In this document: piece after piece, positions 26,901 through 27,697 of the stretch
How the letters are laid out: each line of letters starts with the position of its first letter
Position numbering within the stretch: the first letter of the stretch is position 1
NCBI GenBank assembly: GCA_033721915.1
Contig: JAWWAC010000040.1
Span: forward strand, 1 to 27,697
Direction of reading: 5' to 3'
DNA: 27,697 bases
From: REBR01 sp033721915
GTDB lineage: Bacteria > Pseudomonadota > Gammaproteobacteria > Pseudomonadales > Oleiphilaceae
The notes under the pieces: generated by a model
Databases searched by the model: none
What the model saw: only the letters and a program-made list of their open reading frames with translations
Told to the model about the DNA's origin: nothing
Translations under genes and position numbers: made by a program

Positions 26901-27697
26901 CTGCCATTCGCTTCGCTGGTACCATCGAGCACCAGTGTGGCGTCGCTGGTGATGCCGTCACCGGCCGTACCAGTGTCGTCGGTAATGCCACTCACTACTG
27001 GCGCCGCCACGCTGGTGTCCACCGTCACTGGCAAAGCAGACGATTCAGCCGAGACATTGCCGGCCACATCCGTGGCAACGGCTGTAATACTGTAAGTGCC
27101 CTCTCCCAGAGCGGTGCCGGTGTGGTCGTAACTCCAGTTGCCACTGCCATCGGCGGTGGCGGTGCCAATGGAGCCACCATCAATAAACACCTCCACGCTG
27201 GCATCCGCTTCGCTGGTGCCATCGAACACCAGGGTGCTGTCATTGGTGATGCCATCGTTATTCACCGAGCCGGTGTCGTTGGTGATACCACTCACTGTGG
27301 GGGCCGCCACACTGGTATCCACCGTTACCGCGAAGGCGGAGGATTCCGCTGACACATTGCCGGCCACATCCGTGGCAACGGCGGTCACACTGTAAGTGCC
27401 CTCCCCCAGGGCGGTGCCGGTGTGGTCGTAACTCCAGTTGCCACTGCCATTGGCGGTGGCAGTACCAATGGAACCACCATCAATAAACACCTCCACGCTG
27501 GCATCCGCTTCGCTGGTGCCATCAAACACCAGGGTGGAGTCGCTGGTAACGCCGTCACCGGCCGTACGGGTGTCGTCGGTAATACCGCTCACCACCGGCG
27601 CGGCCACCTCGGTGTCCACCGTTACCGTGAAGCTGGAGGATTCCGCTGACACATTACCGGCCACATCCGTGGCAACGGCAGTCACACTGTAAGCACC
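17915..27697 (-). CDS. giant Ig-like / FG-GAP / RTX-like surface or secreted protein, 5' end outside window
   Basis: At least 3,260 codons are visible and the frame is open to the right edge, so the N terminus is missing. In protein order: the end of one Ig-like repeat, then four ~99-residue Ig-like repeats (26411-27598); two SbsA-type Ig domains and a SEIVNVTG domain (about 25370-26410); seven FG-GAP repeats (about 23870-25355); an RTX-like GGGGADRISAGAGDD segment and a C-terminal-type module ending VEETLSQ (23375). Then come eight Ig-like repeats (20978-23374), and again two SbsA-type domains, the SEIVNVTG domain, seven FG-GAP repeats, a degraded RTX-like segment and VEETIAQSGL-stop. Such proteins usually leave the cell by type I secretion and act in adhesion or matrix; calcium binding is expected at the DxNGDGxxD loops. 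No cysteine framework or membrane anchor was noted. The role is inferred. Confidence 0.85.
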   Translation of the reverse strand, partial: GAYSVTAVATDVAGNVSAESSSFTVTVDTEVAAPVVSGITDDTRTAGDGVTSDSTLVFDGTSEADASVEVFIDGGSIGTATANGSGNWSYDHTGTALGEGTYSVTAVATDVAGNVSAESSAFAVTVDTSVAAPTVSGITNDTGSVNNDGITNDSTLVFDGTSEADASVEVFIDGGSIGTATADGSGNWSYDHTGTALGEGTYSITAVATDVAGNVSAESSALPVTVDTSVAAPVVSGITDDTGTAGDGITSDATLVLDGTSEANGSVEVFVDGGSIGTATADGNGDWSYDHTGTALPEATYSMTAVTTDVAGNVSGTSAGFSVTVDTSAPADPVVTGITDDTGTAGDGVTNDNTLIFGGTSEADTSVEVFIDGVAIGTTTADGSGDWSHDHTGTSLPEAGYSVTAQATDAAGNSSGVSAGFAITVDTTAPSASSLDPSDGATGVSLTQNLVFNASETVYVESGNVDIREFADDSVFESIPIGDARVTGSGTATLTIDPTANLIGGTQYYVAIDAGAFGDLAGNGFAGYTGNSPWSFTTEDFQLTGTTPADEDAGVALDTTLSFSFNEPAFSGAGNIQVRLSSDGSLFEAIDVATASITGEGTGTLAFTLGDTLAPNTSYYIEVDAGALVNGNNVAFGGISGSTSLNFSTVNVSTPTVSNVTSSVVDGTYRGGDTIPLQVTFSEIVNVTGTPHLQINLEGTDKYIDYSSGSGTDTLQFDYHVETGDSTPDLAYTSTSALELNGGTVRSDNQANADLTLPAPGAAGSLSANKNIEIAAADLAMNNFSSSDGFRVQGFEAGDYFGRSLGSGGDINGDGFEDFVIGVSLSDINAGDAGAAYVIFGKAGATRADLAVDALASDDGFLIHGATGADYLGMTVDLSGDLNGDGYDDAVVIASHDDSAVADGGMIYVIWGQSGSTRANVDVSALSSSDGFRIRPHESGDFLGNATYIDPQNAQYLDVGGDFNGDGIHDLIIGHSSSDNDGGDSGLAYVIFGQTGATRSDIELATIGSEGFRITTGGASAELMGHSVQFMGDFNGDGFNDLAIGAPRSDEVAGDAGQAYVLFGQGSGTYSDVNLAAMTDTEGFAVKTSVGSSWLGGSVSASDINGDGLSDLLIGNVASDESAGDSGSVIAIYGHTSANYPDLSVGSIPTGSGFTIVGEDASDFAGHAVVGAGDVNGDGIDDILMSSWYDDEGGGDAGAAWLIYGRSGTSRSDIQLSTLTSADGFKAMGANGVDYFGRTNAAGDLNGDGFQDMIVSSPLGDLNGADTGEANVIWGQDFLSVVDTSLTGTSGADLLVGTSSGETINGGGGADRISAGAGDDIVQVPDLDFLRIDGGRGRDALELTGSSLSMDLRTFAYDVLHGLEIIDLGGLGNNLTVAKQALLSLSDQVRTLYVQGNENDWVVTDSGESWVGNGTVSLDGITYKRYDLDAVSLFVEETLSQPEAPDAPTVDSFSEDTGTVGDGITSDTGLAFTGTTGAYYDVELFQDGVSIGTTTADGAGNWTFDHSGTTLADGSYDFTARATNLGGYTSGVSAALSVTVDATAPAQPVVSGLTDDTGTAGDGITSDTTLVFDGTSEADATVEVFIDGTAIGTATADINGDWSYDHTGTALPGGSYSVTAVATDAAGNVSLESSAFSLTVDTSVATPAVSGITDETGTAGDGITSDTTLIFSGTSEASASVEVRIDGTAIGTTTADGSGNWSYDHTGTALAEGTYGVTAVATDVAGNVSAESSTFSVTVDTTAPAQPVVDTITDDTGTAGDGITSDTTLVFNGSSEANASVEVLIDGGAIGTATADGSGNWSYDHTGTTLAEGTYTVTAQATDLAGNVSALSASFELVVDTSVAAPVVSGITDDTGTAGDGITSDTTLLFNGTSEANASVEVLIDGGAIGTATGNGSGNWSYDHTGTTLAEGTYTVTARATDVAGNVSSLSASFELMVDTTAPTKPVVASITDDTGTAGDGITSDTTLIFGGTSEAGARVEVSVDGGAIGTTIADGNGDWSYDHTGTALADGTYSVTAVATDVAGNDSALSDAFSVTVDTSEASPVVSGITDDTGTAGDGITSDTTLLFDGSSEADATVEVFFDSASVGTTTADGSGNWSYDHTGTVLAEGTYSVTAVATDVAGNVSPESSAFSVTVDFSVAAPMVSGITDDTGTAGDGITSDTTLLFDGSSEANASVEVFAGGTSLGSTTADGSGNWVLDNTASTLAEGSHTITAVATDVAGNISGSSSDFTLVIDTTAPTVDTLSPADGATGVLLETSLEMTFTEVVQTGSGDIVVFRSADDTELERIDVGGGKVSGGGTTTLAINPASDLEAGTDYYVQVDGTALTDVAGNAYAGISNKTDWNFTSEIPVLLDSSSPADDATGVALDTDLTLTFNQTVNMGSGNLSLIRTSDGQVFETIAVGSGQVSGGGTSTITVTFGDILAPDTGYHVNIDSTAFENADGNTYDGISDSTTLNFTSTSVSIPTVTDVNSSTADGTYISGQVIAIDVTFSEIVNVTGIPRIQVNLDGQDKFINYSSGSGSSTLTFNYTVTPGDVSADLGYVDGSSLILNGGTIRSNSLGNADLTLPDPGTAGSLSANKALVVDAYVLDITGMSAANGFTIRGQYGGKGFGHALDGAGDVNGDGYEDFLFSITEYNANAGSVWLIFGKEGATRTDINLATLTSSDGILFTGDPDTFTDSHLGSAAALNGDLNGDGFDDLIMAAPGELSNDGRVYVIWGKSEIAGLDFSAGWNAADGFRVNGSAANEHLTSQRTADSDNGNTSNPIPTKLLDASGDFNGDGFDDLLIGHHIQDDHGSDDAGTVWMILGQSGASRSDIDLGSLGTQGFRITNSSGGGDFYLGSHARFVGDYNGDGYNDIFIGEIGNGSGRAYVVFGKPGSSFSTIDLASMSDTEGFALTTGYFSGDRLASGMDSKDINGDGLTDLVIGLQYSDPNGRSNSGKVTVIYGNASGGSYADIDVNAVSGTDGFAIEGETAGDEFGHAACLGDVDGDGIDDMVLTARADAEGGTLAGAAWVIYGKTGTSRGAIDLATLSSVDGFKIVGDAAGDEFGKYCALADINGNGYQDLLFVSPFGDDNATDSGETNVIWGHDFQAKTYGALTGNSNINHIVGTSAADTIDALGGADTVSAGRSDDISFMEDVSFSRVNGGRGLDTLALASNGLTLDLTALGYHRIQDIELIDLSDLSNSLVVTPLDVLGLSKDSSELYVMGGTSDTVSDAAGAGTWTASGSTTIGGVTYTIYLNGGATLYVEETIAQSGL
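17927..20977 (-). repeat. super-module copy B, 1,017 codons, C-terminal
   Basis: It begins PTVDTLSPADGATGV and ends VEETIAQ, three residues before the stop. Same order as copy A: SbsA-type Ig (20648-20977), a second (about 20308-20648), SEIVNVTG domain (about 19932-20308), seven FG-GAP blades (about 18418-19905), degraded RTX-like segment (about 18290-18400), terminal module with DLSDLSNSLVVTPLDVLGLS and ELYVMGGTSDTV. Confidence 0.88.
18418..19905 (-). other. FG-GAP beta-propeller B (seven blades)
   Basis: Calcium-loop motifs in order: DVNGDGYED, DLNGDGFDD, DFNGDGFDD, DYNGDGYND, DINGDGLTD, DVDGDGIDD, DINGNGYQD. Each corresponds to the same-numbered blade of propeller A; for example, blade 5 shares TDTEGFA/SDTEGFA and blade 7 ends ETNVIWGHDF against EANVIWGQDF. 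Confidence 0.9.
20978..23374 (-). repeat. Ig-like repeat array 2 (eight units)
   Basis: Eight units in 2,397 bp, very close to 300 bp each. The first (EDTGTVGDGITSDTGLAFTG, then YYDVELFQDG) and last (EVFAGGTSLGSTTADGSGNW, then VLDNTAST) are the most divergent. The six inner ones share nearly the same DNA, including the recurring plus-strand stretch gtggtcgtaactccagttgc. The fold expected is a bacterial Ig-like domain with acidic calcium-binding loops. Confidence 0.93.
23375..26410 (-). repeat. super-module copy A, 1,012 codons
   Basis: It begins PSASSLDPSDGATGV and ends VEETLSQ. Order: SbsA-type Ig (26077-26410), a second SbsA-type Ig (about 25742-26077), SEIVNVTG domain (about 25370-25742), seven FG-GAP blades (about 23870-25355), RTX-like repeats (about 23735-23850), then a terminal module with DLGGLGNNLTVAKQALLSLS and TLYVQGNENDWV. 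It is colinear with 17927-20977. Confidence 0.88.
23870..25355 (-). other. FG-GAP beta-propeller A (seven blades)
   Basis: Seven calcium-loop motifs in order: DINGDGFED, DLNGDGYDD, DFNGDGIHD, DFNGDGFND, DINGDGLSD, DVNGDGIDD, DLNGDGFQD. Each is followed by an A-x-V-I-F/W/Y-G strand (for example AAYVIFGKAGATRADL). Seven repeats fit one closed integrin-alpha-type propeller. Confidence 0.9.
26411..27697 (-). repeat. Ig-like repeat array 1 (four full units plus a partial one)
   Basis: About 297 bp per unit. Each unit runs from a P-x-V-S/T-G-I-T-D/N-D-T motif through DGTSEADASVEVFIDG and GNWSYDHTGTAL to ATDVAGNVS and a VTVDTS linker. Units are highly alike at DNA level: comparing 27061-27240 with 27361-27540 by eye, 168 of 180 bases are identical at an offset of exactly 300. 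The second full unit has SVNNDGITND where others have TAGDGITSD. The array continues past the right edge. Confidence 0.93.

Noticed and set aside
20978..27697. Regularly spaced repeats as a possible CRISPR array
   Set aside because: The period is about 300 bp, the repeats encode protein throughout, and there are no unique spacers.

Overview
The window is GC-rich, tightly packed bacterial chromosomal DNA. Gene content and order point to a motile gammaproteobacterium of the marine or halophilic Pseudomonadales/Oceanospirillales type: a FleQ-FleS-FleR cascade next to fliEFGHIJ, a STAS gene directly after fliJ, and a pitrilysin-type protease. I cannot name a genus. No tRNA, rRNA, CRISPR array, transposase or phage gene was seen.

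Positions 1-11702 are a polar flagellum locus, entirely on the minus strand. Read in the direction of transcription it is: a small FliT-like protein, fleQ (sigma-54 master activator), fleS-fleR (two-component pair), fliE-fliF-fliG-fliH-fliI-fliJ (rod/MS-ring junction, switch, export ATPase complex), then the start of a STAS-domain gene cut by the left edge. Promoter-like sites fit a hierarchy: a sigma-70-like site before fleQ, a sigma-54 site before fleS and another before fliE. A strong intrinsic terminator separates fleR from fliE.

Positions 11703-16665 are housekeeping genes: a 342-bp divergent intergenic region with a dyad and a 14-bp tandem repeat, an unrecognised 100-aa gene, a periplasmic M16 zinc protease (pitrilysin-like) and, convergent with it and overlapping its 3' end, exonuclease I (sbcB).

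Positions 16817-27697 are a surface/secretome region on the minus strand. A giant gene (at least 3,260 codons, 5' end beyond the right edge) encodes arrays of ~100-aa Ig-like repeats, SbsA-type Ig domains, two complete seven-repeat FG-GAP propellers and RTX-like tails. A 331-aa exported protein with a PLSEEDMANVTGQA motif lies 102 bp downstream.

The most striking observation is that the giant protein contains two colinear copies of a ~1,015-residue unit (23375-26410 and 17927-20977). Both end in the same C-terminal-like motif, VEET(L/I)(S/A)Q. In one copy this motif is followed by the stop codon; in the other it runs straight into a new Ig array. The protein therefore looks like two complete ancestral proteins fused head to tail.
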